From Arthrobacter sp. B1I2 (GTDB taxonomy: Bacteria > Actinomycetota > Actinomycetes > Actinomycetales > Micrococcaceae), in contig NZ_JAUSYC010000001.1 of assembly GCF_030816485.1 (NCBI RefSeq), forward strand, positions 2,108,001 to 2,172,000: a stretch of DNA of 64,000 nt, read 5' to 3'. Below are positions 1-7,655 of this stretch, piece after piece. Position numbers and translations under genes: made by a program. Below the pieces are notes generated by a model, which saw nothing but the letters and a program-made list of their open reading frames with translations, searched no databases and was not told the origin of the DNA. Within the stretch, counting starts at the first letter, position 1. Each line of letters begins with the position of its first letter.

Positions 1-455
1 TTGATGGAGCCGCTCAACGGCCCTACAACAGCCTGGTGTATGGGCGCTACTCGGTGCGCTTCAAGGCCGACGTGTTGCCCGGATTCAAGCTGGCATGGTT
101 GCTGTGGCCTGACAGCAAGCAGTGGCCCCAGGACGGGGAGATCGATTTTCCAGAGGGGGACCTGTCAAAGGTCATTTACGCCGCCGTGCATGGCGTCGAA
201 AACGGCGTCCACGATAATGAGGTCCTTCGTCCCAATGTGCCCTTCGGCGACTGGCACACAGCCACCACTGAGTGGCGTGCCGACGGCATCGAGTTCTTCC
301 TTGATGGCAAATCGTTGGGCGTTTCCCGGCGGTTCACACCAACCAAGCCGATGCACTACATCCTGCAGACCGAGTCCTGCTCGCCCACATGCCCGTTGCC
401 CGAAACACAGGGACATGTCCTGGTTGACTGGGTAGCCATCTGGGCGCCGTCCTAG
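1..455 (+). CDS. Glycoside hydrolase family 16 protein, C-terminal part (5' truncated)
   Basis: Only the last 150 codons are present, in the frame starting at base 3; the gene begins left of the window. GH16 enzymes cleave beta-1,3/1,4-glucans and related polysaccharides, usually outside the cell. The catalytic signature is visible: GEIDFPEGD at about 130-160 bp carries the family pattern Glu-x-Asp-x-x-Glu (nucleophile, helper Asp, acid/base). Downstream, a segment reading EWRADGIEFFLDGKSLG matches the beta-strand region that follows in GH16. The protein ends about 110 residues after the motif with no extra binding domain. Substrate cannot be told. A strong hairpin follows the stop codon. Confidence 0.85.
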   Translation, partial: DGAAQRPYNSLVYGRYSVRFKADVLPGFKLAWLLWPDSKQWPQDGEIDFPEGDLSKVIYAAVHGVENGVHDNEVLRPNVPFGDWHTATTEWRADGIEFFLDGKSLGVSRRFTPTKPMHYILQTESCSPTCPLPETQGHVLVDWVAIWAPS

Positions 456-474
456 CCACGGAGTCCTGACCACG

Positions 475-517
475 GCACGACGGCGGCCCGCACCGCCGTC
501 GTGCTTCTTCAATTTTT
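475..517 (+). terminator. Rho-independent terminator after the GH16 gene
   Basis: A perfect 12-bp stem (GCACGACGGCGG at 475-486 with its complement at 493-504) encloses a 6-base loop. It is followed by a T-rich tract up to 517. It lies 20 bp after the stop codon, as expected for an intrinsic terminator. Confidence 0.85.
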
Positions 518-655
518 TCGCGGGAGGGTCTTTACGCACTGGCCGCGGATTATTAGAGTGGGTTGGGTCATAGTCCGGATGGACGCCGGGGGCGTCCGGG
601 AAGGGGGAGTGCATCACCACTGACCGTAACCAAAAGACAAATGACCACTACGTTG

Positions 656-679
656 AAGGCCCCTCCTAGGAGGGGCTTT
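656..679. terminator. Palindromic hairpin containing the sigma-factor stop codon
   Basis: An 18-bp perfect palindrome, GCCCCTCCTAGGAGGGGC (659-676), is flanked by AA and TTT. The TAG stop of the minus-strand sigma gene is the CTA at 666-668 in its centre. A hairpin of this shape could end transcription from either side; on the plus strand a TTTC tract follows. It is assigned by structure only. Confidence 0.5.
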
Positions 680-1964
680 CCCTTTGCCCCCGTTCCCCTG
701 CTTGCCCTGACCCGCCAGCCAGTGCACCCATGCGGGCCCGGAGGGAACGCCGTTCCGCTTCGTTGTCGGCGAGGATCAGCGCTTCCTGGAACGCCACCCG
801 GGCCTCCTCCTCCCGGCCAAGCCGGGCCAGGAAATCGCCCCGCGCCGCGGCAAGGTACGGGTACCGTGCCAGCTGCGGCTCCGCCCCCAGCGCATCCAGC
901 TCTGCCAGGCCCTCCGCATACCCCAGGGCGAAGCCGAGGGCGATGGCCCTGTTGAGCTGGACCACGGGTGAAGGCCACCGCTCCATGAGCAGGTCATACA
1001 GGCCCAGGATCTCCCGCCAGTCTGTGTCGGACCAGATTCCGCTTTCATCGTGTACGGCGGCAATTGCGGCCATGAGGGCGAACCGGCCGGGCGGCCGGGA
1101 AACCAAGGCCTCCCGCAGCAGCGCCACACCTTCCGCGATGGCACGCCGGTCCCACCTGGAGCGGTCCTGGTCCTCCAGCAGGACTTGTTCATGGAACTCA
1201 TTGAGCCGGGCATCCCTGCGGGCGTCGGTGAGAAGGATGAGGGCCAGGAGCCCGGCGACGTCTGGGTCGGCAGGGAGCAGGGCCCGCAGCGTACGCGCCA
1301 ATTCCAGGCCGCGTTCGGCAAGGTCCGTGCGCATCAGCTGAGCTCCCGACGGAGCGGTGTGTCCGGTGGTGTAGACGAGGTACACGACCGACAGGACGCC
1401 GTCGATACGATCGTGCAGCTCGGACGCCGGCGGCACCCGGTAGGGGATGTGCGCGGCGGCAATCTTCTTTTTCGCGCGGGTAATGCGTGCCGCCATGGTG
1501 GCCTCCGGGACGAGGAACGCGCGCGCCACATCGGCCGTGGACAGTCCGCACAGGAGCCGCAGCGTCAGGGCAACCTGGGCTTCGAATGCCAGGGCAGGAT
1601 GGCAACAGGTAAAGATCAGCCGGAGGCGGTCGTCAGCGATCCCTTCATCGTCCAGGCCCGGGCCGTCGGGCAGATACTCCTCCGGGCCGTGAAGCTTGGG
1701 GAGCGCCCGCTGTTCCGTCGCGGCGTGGCGGTGCATGTCCAGGGCGCGGTGCCGTGCGGCCACGGTGAGCCAGGCGCCGGGTTTGTCCGGAATGCCCCGC
1801 TCACCCCATGTGGCCAATGCGCTGGCGTAGGCGTCCTGGACCGCCTCTTCTGCGGCGTCAATGTCGCCTGCAACACGCACGGTGGCCGCCAGTACGAAAG
1901 CCCACTCCCGCCGGTGCGCGTCGGCAACCGCGGCAGCGACCTCCGAGCTGGCAGCCTGCGGCAT
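666..1964 (-). CDS. ECF42-family RNA polymerase sigma factor
   Basis: The 432-aa protein is far longer than a plain ECF sigma factor (about 180 aa). Residues about 10-85 form region 2 and about 115-172 form region 4, with a helix-turn-helix around GLSTADVARAFLVPEATM. The remaining 260 residues form the long helical, TPR-like C-terminal extension typical of group ECF42. No anti-sigma factor gene is adjacent. Members of this group sit beside small DGPF proteins and activate them, and the C-terminal extension is thought to control activity. The start ATG at 1964 shares a base with the upstream gene's stop (TGATG), so the two are translationally coupled. The inducing signal is not known from sequence. 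Confidence 0.9.
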   Translation of the reverse strand: MPQAASSEVAAAVADAHRREWAFVLAATVRVAGDIDAAEEAVQDAYASALATWGERGIPDKPGAWLTVAARHRALDMHRHAATEQRALPKLHGPEEYLPDGPGLDDEGIADDRLRLIFTCCHPALAFEAQVALTLRLLCGLSTADVARAFLVPEATMAARITRAKKKIAAAHIPYRVPPASELHDRIDGVLSVVYLVYTTGHTAPSGAQLMRTDLAERGLELARTLRALLPADPDVAGLLALILLTDARRDARLNEFHEQVLLEDQDRSRWDRRAIAEGVALLREALVSRPPGRFALMAAIAAVHDESGIWSDTDWREILGLYDLLMERWPSPVVQLNRAIALGFALGYAEGLAELDALGAEPQLARYPYLAAARGDFLARLGREEEARVAFQEALILADNEAERRSLRARMGALAGGSGQAGERGQRESPS

Positions 1965-2299
1965 CAGCTGACCATCCGCACCGGGCGGACCTCCACGCCA
2001 ATGCCAGCGGGGACTTCCTTTGCGATCTCCAGGGCCTCGTCCAGGTCGGCCGCCTCGATCAGGAAGTAACCGCCCAGGACCTCCTTCGACTCGGCGAACG
2101 GACCATCTGTCACCGAATGTCCGCCCGACCCATCGCGCCGGATGGACGTGGCAGTCGAGGCTGACTGGAGTGCGGCCCCGTTGAGCAGGGACGCACCGCG
2201 GCGTTGCATGAACTCCTGATAGGGGGCGCTTATTGCTTCGCCTTCGGACTGTTTCGTGGCCGCTTCGTCCTGGAAGATCAGGATCAGGTACTTGGACAT
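1964..2299 (-). CDS. DGPF/YCII-family protein, partner of ECF42 sigma factor
   Basis: A 111-aa protein starting MSKYLILIFQDE, with the family signature DGPFAESKE at about residues 67-75 followed by LGGYFLIEAADLDEA. DGPF (YCII-related) proteins are small ferredoxin-fold alpha/beta proteins of unknown biochemistry. They are genetically linked to ECF42 sigma factors and are their known targets. It is the first gene of a two-gene operon with the sigma factor. A promoter-like motif of the ECF42 type lies about 60-85 bp upstream, suggesting autoregulation. Confidence 0.9.
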   Translation of the reverse strand: MSKYLILIFQDEAATKQSEGEAISAPYQEFMQRRGASLLNGAALQSASTATSIRRDGSGGHSVTDGPFAESKEVLGGYFLIEAADLDEALEIAKEVPAGIGVEVRPVRMVS

Positions 2300-2356
2300 T
2301 TCGTGTTCCCTTCGCATCTTTCGTATAAGAGCCCCTCATTGCAGCTCTACCCATAC

Positions 2357-2383
2357 GACGCGCACCGGAAGCGAAAATCGACA
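2357..2383 (-). promoter_or_regulatory. Probable ECF42-dependent promoter
   Basis: On the minus strand TGTCGA (2383-2378) is followed after a 17-base spacer by CGTC (2360-2357). The published ECF42 promoter consensus, as I recall it, is TGTCGA in the -35 region and CG(A/T)C in the -10 region. The motif points at the DGPF-sigma operon and would leave a leader of about 50 bases. Confidence 0.6.
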
Positions 2384-2432
2384 GCAGCGGGGGGATGTAT
2401 TTCCCCTTCCATTACCAAGGTACCCCGCCCCC

Positions 2433-2453
2433 GGGGCCTTGCCGCAAGGCCCC
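2433..2453 (+). promoter_or_regulatory. Inverted repeat resembling the rifamycin-associated element
   Basis: GGGGCCTTG (2433-2441) and its exact complement CAAGGCCCC (2445-2453) are separated by CCG. This closely resembles the GC-rich inverted repeat (RAE) described upstream of actinobacterial rifamycin-inactivation genes. It sits 50 bp before the start of a Rox-like monooxygenase. A possible -10 (CATACT, 2464-2469) follows, so the element would overlap the -35 region. Confidence 0.65.
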
Positions 2454-2503
2454 AGGGGTGCCGCATACTGACGGTCGACTGTCGAGGTGAAGAGGGGCAC
2501 GGC

Positions 2504-3949
2504 ATGCACGACGTGGTGATTGTGGGGAGCGGGCCCACGGGATTGATGCTGGCGGGCGAGCTGCGGCTGGCGGGGGTGGACGCGGTTGTCCTTGAACGGC
2601 GGGAATCCCAGGAGCTGGCGGGCTCGCGCGGGGGCGGGATCCATTCCCGCACCCTTGAACTGCTGGACCAGCGCGGCATCGTGGACAGGTTCCTCGCGGA
2701 GGGCAAAACGATGGACACCGCCACGTTCGGCAACACCCCGCTGGGCCTCGGCGGCCTGCCCACGCGCCATCCGTACACGCTGGCGCTGTTCCAGAACCAC
2801 ATCGAGCGGCTGTTGCTGCAATGGGTGGAAGAGCTGGGGGTGGAAGTCCGGCGGGGCGCAGAGGTCACCGGGGTAGAGGCGGACGACGACGGCGCTGAGG
2901 TCCAGCTTGCCGCCGGCGGTCTGGTGCGGGCCAGGTTCGTTGTGGGCGCCGACGGCGGGCGCAGCATGGTGCGGCGTTCGGCAGGCATCAGGATGGCGGG
3001 CCCGGATGCGACCCGGAGCAGCCTGATTGCCGAGGTGAAGGTGGCGGGGGAGCCTGAACAGCAGGGGAAGGTGGACGCCCGCGGCATCCACGGGCTGTAC
3101 CCGATGGGGGACGGTATGGTCCGGGTGGTGGTGACCGAGGCCGTGCTTGGTCCGGCAACGGAGCCCACTATGGCGGATCTGCGGCAGGCGCTGACTGACG
3201 TGTTCGGCACCGACTTTGGCGTGCACAGCCCCACCTGGCTGTCACGGTTCACCGATGCCACGCGGCAGGCGGAGTCCTACCGGAAAGGGCGGGTGCTGCT
3301 GGCCGGCGACGCGGCGCACGTGCACTCTCCTACGGGCGGACTGGGGATCGGCCTGGGCGTGCAGGACGCCGTGAACCTCGGCTGGAAGCTGGGGCAGGTG
3401 GTACAGGGCATCTCCGGCGAAGAGCTGCTGGACACCTACCACGCGGAACGCCACCCGGCGGGGGAGCGGGCGCTGAAGTACACCATGGCCCAGTCGCTCT
3501 TCCAGAAAGCCGACCCCCGGCAGGAGGCCCTGCGCGATTTGCTCGGCGAGGTGCTTCTCGTGGATGGGGCGGGTGTTCCCATCGCCGCGCTGGTCACCGG
3601 GCTCGACGTGGCCTACCACCCGGGTCCCGGCCACCCGCTCCTGGGGCGCCGGATGCCGGACCTGGACATCGGCACCGCCCAAGGTCCTGCCCGGGTGTTC
3701 GAGCTGCTGCACCAGGCCCGGCCCCTGTTGCTGGAATTCGGCGGGCAGGAGCTGGGAGCAGGCCTTTCCACCGGCAGCGTTTGGCACGTTCCGGCCACGT
3801 ACGACGGCGGGTGGCAGCTTCCCGTGCTGGGTGCGGTGCCAGCGCCCTCGGCAGTCCTGGTCCGCCCCGACGGGTACGTGGCCTGGGTGGGGGACGGGTC
3901 AGCGGACGGGCTTGCCGGGGCGCTCGCCCAGTGGTTCGGCCACGGTTAG
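2504..3949 (+). CDS. rox: FAD-dependent aromatic monooxygenase, rifampicin monooxygenase (Rox)-like
   Basis: A 481-aa class A flavin monooxygenase. Residues 8-13 (GSGPTG) form the Rossmann FAD loop, residues 149-156 (ADGGRSMV) the DG motif that binds FAD and NADPH, and residues 268-272 (GDAAH) the second FAD motif. The overall sequence, including VHSPTWLSRF at about 240 and the C-terminal VRPDGYVAWVGD, matches Rox enzymes. These hydroxylate the naphthyl ring of rifamycins and lead to ring opening and antibiotic inactivation. Related enzymes also hydroxylate phenols and polyketides, so the substrate rests on similarity plus the RAE-like palindrome upstream. ATG 2504 follows the purine-rich GAGGGG. 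It is transcribed divergently from the ECF42 operon. Confidence 0.8.
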   Translation: MHDVVIVGSGPTGLMLAGELRLAGVDAVVLERRESQELAGSRGGGIHSRTLELLDQRGIVDRFLAEGKTMDTATFGNTPLGLGGLPTRHPYTLALFQNHIERLLLQWVEELGVEVRRGAEVTGVEADDDGAEVQLAAGGLVRARFVVGADGGRSMVRRSAGIRMAGPDATRSSLIAEVKVAGEPEQQGKVDARGIHGLYPMGDGMVRVVVTEAVLGPATEPTMADLRQALTDVFGTDFGVHSPTWLSRFTDATRQAESYRKGRVLLAGDAAHVHSPTGGLGIGLGVQDAVNLGWKLGQVVQGISGEELLDTYHAERHPAGERALKYTMAQSLFQKADPRQEALRDLLGEVLLVDGAGVPIAALVTGLDVAYHPGPGHPLLGRRMPDLDIGTAQGPARVFELLHQARPLLLEFGGQELGAGLSTGSVWHVPATYDGGWQLPVLGAVPAPSAVLVRPDGYVAWVGDGSADGLAGALAQWFGHG

Positions 3950-4210
3950 CCTGACGAGCCCGGGATTACGTGTTCTGTGCCTCCAAAAGCAGGGGGAACA
4001 AGGGGGCTTTTGCCCATAATGCGTGCTTGCTAAGCTGTTTCTCGGGTCAGGCAGACGGCCTCGAGCTGCCGTCCGAGGAAACGATGATGACCCCCAACTC
4101 CGCCACAAACCCCCACCCCTCGGGCGCGCCTTCGCCTTGATAGCCGGCGGGGATGTGGCCCATGGAATTTCCAAATTTCGGGGGTGGGCCACCTCCCTGT
4201 CCTGCCCTCC

Positions 4211-4236
4211 GGGAGCCAGCAGCGTGGCTGGCTCCC
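4211..4236. terminator. Hairpin in the 3950-4253 spacer
   Basis: GGGAGCCAGC (4211-4220) pairs perfectly with GCTGGCTCCC (4227-4236) around a 6-base loop, between the convergent rox and GAF-ANTAR genes. There is no T-run, so a U-less or two-sided terminator is the likeliest reading. I found no gene in the rest of 3950-4253. Confidence 0.5.
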
Positions 4237-4253
4237 GGGCCGGAGTGGACAGG

Positions 4254-4991
4254 TCAGTCGTCGAAGTAAGCCGCTCCGGATCCAGGTCCTGAAAACCTGT
4301 CCACCAGGGTTTGGGCGAGATCATTGAGTTTCTGGTTCCGGGTATTCGAAGCGTGGCGGAGAAGGTCGAAAGCCGCCTCCTTGCTGCACTTGTTCTGTGC
4401 CATGATGATCCCGCAGGCAAGGTCAATGACCGTGCGGGTGTCCATGGCCGCCTTCAGGTGCTCGGCGCGCTGGTCCGCTGACACTATCCGGACGGCAAGC
4501 CGCAGCGCCTTCCCGGCCACCTCGGCGCACCTGATGCCCTCGGACACCGCCTGCTCAGTGAATAGTCCGCTGACCGGAGCAAAAAAATCCAGGACTGCGC
4601 CGGCGTCGTCATCCAGCTTCATGGGGATGCCCAGCGCGCCGGCGACGTCTGCCGCCGCAAGGGCGCTGCGGTACTCCGGCCATCGCCGGTCGGACGAAAC
4701 ATCCCCGAGGAGGACGGGAACGCCGCCCTCCAGTGCTTCCACGCAGGGCCCGTCTCCCAGCGTTTGTTCAATCCGGTCAAGCACTACGGCCCTGCCGCTG
4801 CTGCCGCCAATCGTGGCTGTACGCTTGCGGCGGTGCAGCGTTACAGCGCATTCGATGGGGACTCCGGTGGCCCTGGTCATGGTGGCTGCCGCAAACCCGG
4901 TGAGGCCGTCCAGCACGGATTTGATGTCCTCCGTACCCGCGATCAGGTCCACAAGCTGTTCAAAATCGTCAGCCATCTCTTGGTCCGCCAT
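4254..4991 (-). CDS. GAF and ANTAR domain RNA-binding antiterminator
   Basis: A 245-aa cytoplasmic regulator. Residues about 15-165 form a GAF-type sensor domain. The last 65 residues form an ANTAR domain, recognised by the helix AMDTRTVIDLACGIIMAQNKCS and the following ALDLLRH/ASNTRNQKLNDLA-like pattern. ANTAR domains bind paired hairpins in RNA and prevent termination; GAF domains sense small ligands or partner proteins. No kinase or target operon with obvious paired hairpins lies next to it. ATG 4991 is chosen because the extension to GTG 5024 has no ribosome site, but 4991 also lacks a strong one; ATG 4976 is another option. It is the first of three ANTAR genes in 12 kb. Confidence 0.85.
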   Translation of the reverse strand: MADQEMADDFEQLVDLIAGTEDIKSVLDGLTGFAAATMTRATGVPIECAVTLHRRKRTATIGGSSGRAVVLDRIEQTLGDGPCVEALEGGVPVLLGDVSSDRRWPEYRSALAAADVAGALGIPMKLDDDAGAVLDFFAPVSGLFTEQAVSEGIRCAEVAGKALRLAVRIVSADQRAEHLKAAMDTRTVIDLACGIIMAQNKCSKEAAFDLLRHASNTRNQKLNDLAQTLVDRFSGPGSGAAYFDD

Positions 4992-5108
4992 GAGTTCAAT
5001 GTAGAAGCGGCGGCAGCCAGCCACAAGGGCGGGAAAACCGGCCGCGATGCCAGCTACCTCCCAGCAACCACCAAGCGCAGTTATGGAAACGTTATATATG
5101 CTTGTTTG

Positions 5109-6368
5109 GTGGTTCTGAGGTCAAGCAGCGAAATTTTGCCAGCACAGGAACGTCCGGCGGCGTCCGAAACAGGGCTCATTGCCGGGCGCAAGCATGCCCT
5201 GGACGGGCTCCGGACCATCGCGGTGGCGGGCGTGTTCTTCTTCCACACCGCCACCGACTCCATGCCGGGCGGGTCCATCGGGGTGGACGTGTTCTTCACG
5301 CTGAGCGGCTTCGTGATCACGCTGCTGATCATGAAGGAGCGGATTGCCACCGGCCGCCTCCACCTGGGCATCTTCTACGCCAAGCGCCTGGCCCGGCTCT
5401 GGCCGGCGCTCCTGGCACTCTGTGCGGTGATCGTCGCCGTCGGTTTCCTGTTCCCGGCCTCAGGCTGGGGCGGGCAGGCGGGGTTCGTCCTTCCCGCCGC
5501 CGCCTACGTGATGAACCTGGCGCACTTTGGCATGTTCGGCGACTCCATTGCCGGTGAGACCCTGGGCCCCACCTGGACCCTCGCCGTCGAAGAACAGTTT
5601 TACCTGGTGTGGCCGCTGCTCCTGCTGGTGATGCTCCGGTTCTGGAAGGTCCGCAGCGCAGCTATCGCCACCGTGGCCCTGGCTGCCGCTTTTGTGCTGA
5701 ACCGGTTCCTGCTGGTCAACGCGGGCGAACCGCTGGACCGCATCTACAACGGCCCGGACACCCGGGCGGACGAGCTGCTGGTCGGCTGCGCGCTGGCACT
5801 GCTGTTCACCGCCGTGCGGCACGGTTCGCGGCTGCACCTTGCGCTCGCATCCGCCGCCCGCTGGGGTGCCCCGCTGTCCGGCCTCGCCCTGGTGGCCGCA
5901 CTGTTCCTGCTGAAGGAGCCGGACACCCCCGGGGCCTGGTTCAACACATTCTGGACGGCCGGCCCCACGGCACTCGCGCTGCTGGCTGCCGTGCTCATCG
6001 GCTCCCTGGTCCTCCAGCCGGCCGGCTTCCTGTCACGCATCCTCAGCCACCCCTGGCTGGCCCGCCCCGGCCGCGACCTGTCCTACGGCATGTACCTCTG
6101 GCACCTTCCGGTCTACCTGCTGCTGATGCCCCTGATCCCGGCGCTGCCGCTCCGCATCGCCCTGACCGCCGCCCTCACCGTGCTGCTGGCCTGCGCGTCC
6201 TTCCGCTTGGTTGAGCGTCCGCTCCGCCGCTGGGCGAACAAGAGGCTGGAACCCGCCGTCGTGGCTCCGACCCCTGTGCCCTTCACGGTGCGGGATGCCA
6301 CCCCCGTGCGCCCTGTTTCCGGGCAGTCCGCGCCTGAACGTGAGCCTGCGGGCCAGCTGATCACCTGA
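5109..6368 (+). CDS. Acyltransferase family 3 (OafA/YrhL-type) membrane protein
   Basis: About 419 aa with around ten hydrophobic membrane segments. The N-terminal RKHALDGLRTIAVAGVFFFH carries the family Arg-x-x-x-x-Asp-Gly-x-Arg and the catalytic His at the end of the first helix. GGSIGVDVFFTLSGFVI and GPTWTLAVEEQFYLVWPL are the other two hallmarks. These proteins move acyl groups across or onto cell-surface sugars and lipids. The start is uncertain: GTG 5109 is given, but TTG 5106 or TTG 5136 would also serve and none has a good ribosome site. The C-terminal 40 residues are hydrophilic and cytoplasmic. The acceptor is unknown. Confidence 0.85.
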   Translation: MVLRSSSEILPAQERPAASETGLIAGRKHALDGLRTIAVAGVFFFHTATDSMPGGSIGVDVFFTLSGFVITLLIMKERIATGRLHLGIFYAKRLARLWPALLALCAVIVAVGFLFPASGWGGQAGFVLPAAAYVMNLAHFGMFGDSIAGETLGPTWTLAVEEQFYLVWPLLLLVMLRFWKVRSAAIATVALAAAFVLNRFLLVNAGEPLDRIYNGPDTRADELLVGCALALLFTAVRHGSRLHLALASAARWGAPLSGLALVAALFLLKEPDTPGAWFNTFWTAGPTALALLAAVLIGSLVLQPAGFLSRILSHPWLARPGRDLSYGMYLWHLPVYLLLMPLIPALPLRIALTAALTVLLACASFRLVERPLRRWANKRLEPAVVAPTPVPFTVRDATPVRPVSGQSAPEREPAGQLIT

Positions 6369-6385
6369 CGCAAGAAGCCGCAACG

Positions 6386-7111
6386 TCAGTCCTTGCGGAG
6401 GCCGGGCATGCCCACGGACTGCGGTTTGGTGGTGCTGCAGTCCGGGCAGCATTCGGTGTTTTCGGCTCGGCCTGCTGCGGGGTTGGGAACAGCGCAGCAG
6501 CCGTCTCCGCGCCAGGCGTTAATGCCCTCACGGATGGCAATGCCGGCGATCACCAGAGCCGCGCCGGCGTCCGCCCACCACCAGCCCATAGTGCTGTTCA
6601 GGACCAGGCCCGCCAGCAGCACGGCTGAAAGATAGGTGCACAGCAGCGTCTGCTTGGAATCAGCCACCGCCGTCCGTGATCCGAGCTCCCGCCCCGCCCG
6701 GCGCTGGGCCCAGGAGAGGACCGGCATGATGGCAAGGCTCAATGCAGCGATGACGATGCCGGGCACTGAGTGCCGGGCTTCTCCCGCCCCGGCCAGGGAA
6801 CGGATGGCCTCCACGGCCACGAACGCGGCCAGGGCGAAGAACGAGACGGCTATGACCCGCAGGGCCAGATGCTCCCGCCGCTCAGGGTCCTTGGCGGAGA
6901 ACTGCCAGGACAGCGCCAGTGCGGAGGTTACCTCGATCACGGAGTCAAGGCCGAAGCCGATCAGTGCGGAGGAATCAGCCGTGCCGCCCGCCCACAGCGC
7001 CGCGATGGCCTCGAGGATGTTGTAGGTGATGGTGGTTGCCGCGAGCAGCCTGATCCGCCGGCTCAAGACCCGCCGGCGTTCCATGCTGGGCGCAGTGACT
7101 GCGGCGGTCAT
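6386..7111 (-). CDS. Cation diffusion facilitator-like exporter with Cys-rich tail
   Basis: A 241-aa membrane protein with five to six predicted helices. LIGFGLDSVIEVTSALAL at about residues 50-70 and the later WWADAGAALVIAGIAI segment carry the Asp residues of the CDF metal site (helices 2 and 5). It lacks the usual cytoplasmic cupredoxin-like C-terminal domain. Instead it ends in a short Cys-rich tail (GDGCC, then ECCPDC), which could bind soft metals. It overlaps the ArsR-family gene by ATGA, so the two form a sensor-exporter operon. Given the CmtR-like sensor, cadmium, lead or zinc export is likely. Confidence 0.8.
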   Translation of the reverse strand: MTAAVTAPSMERRRVLSRRIRLLAATTITYNILEAIAALWAGGTADSSALIGFGLDSVIEVTSALALSWQFSAKDPERREHLALRVIAVSFFALAAFVAVEAIRSLAGAGEARHSVPGIVIAALSLAIMPVLSWAQRRAGRELGSRTAVADSKQTLLCTYLSAVLLAGLVLNSTMGWWWADAGAALVIAGIAIREGINAWRGDGCCAVPNPAAGRAENTECCPDCSTTKPQSVGMPGLRKD

Positions 7112-7434
7112 GCCAGGCACTCCCCGTCGGGGGCGCAGCAGGCGGGATCCACCGCGAGCACGACGTTGATCAGGTCCTTGATGGCATGGCCAATCCGGCT
7201 ATCCGCCAGGTCATAGCGGGTCCGCCGCCCGTCCGGGACCGCGACCACCAGCCCGCAGCCGCGCAGGCAGGTCAGGTGATTGGACATGCTTTGCCGGGAC
7301 ACCCCCAAGCTGTCCGCCAGGTCCGAGGGATAGGACGGAGCCTCCGCAAGTGCCAGGAGTACACGGGCGCGGGTGGGGTCCGATACCGCATAGCCGAAGC
7401 GGGCCAGTACCGGAGCGTGGGTGAGGGTCTGCAT
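7108..7434 (-). CDS. ArsR/SmtB metal sensor, CmtR-like
   Basis: A 108-aa winged-helix repressor. The recognition helix contains Cys56 and Cys60 in the motif CLRGC, exactly as in mycobacterial CmtR. The tail adds Cys99, Cys100 and Cys106. CmtR binds Cd(II) or Pb(II) through the two helix cysteines plus one C-terminal cysteine and then releases DNA. It is the first gene of the operon with the CDF exporter, and an inverted repeat lies 11 bp upstream of its start. Family and metal-site layout are seen in the sequence; metal specificity is inferred. Confidence 0.88.
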   Translation of the reverse strand: MQTLTHAPVLARFGYAVSDPTRARVLLALAEAPSYPSDLADSLGVSRQSMSNHLTCLRGCGLVVAVPDGRRTRYDLADSRIGHAIKDLINVVLAVDPACCAPDGECLA

Positions 7435-7444
7435 GTCTTCAAAG

Positions 7445-7460
7445 TACAGACGGCGCTGTA
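7445..7460 (-). promoter_or_regulatory. Candidate operator for the CmtR-like repressor
   Basis: TACAG-N6-CTGTA, an inverted repeat just upstream of the repressor's start codon. Position and spacing resemble ArsR/CmtR-type operators. No binding evidence is available. Confidence 0.45.
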
Positions 7461-7655
7461 TTCACGCAAAGATGGATTGTCCCAGCGGTTACGGCGTGGG
7501 CCCGGGGGTGCCCCCACTGAGAGGTATGGGGAAATGTGGAGGCCATGCGGTCATCCACAGGAGATGTTTGATGTCCTTGTGCCTGTGATGGGTGGTGATT
7601 AGGTTTGGAGGTCCTGGGACGGCACGTCCGCCGCACCGCACGAAAGGCCTTACCG

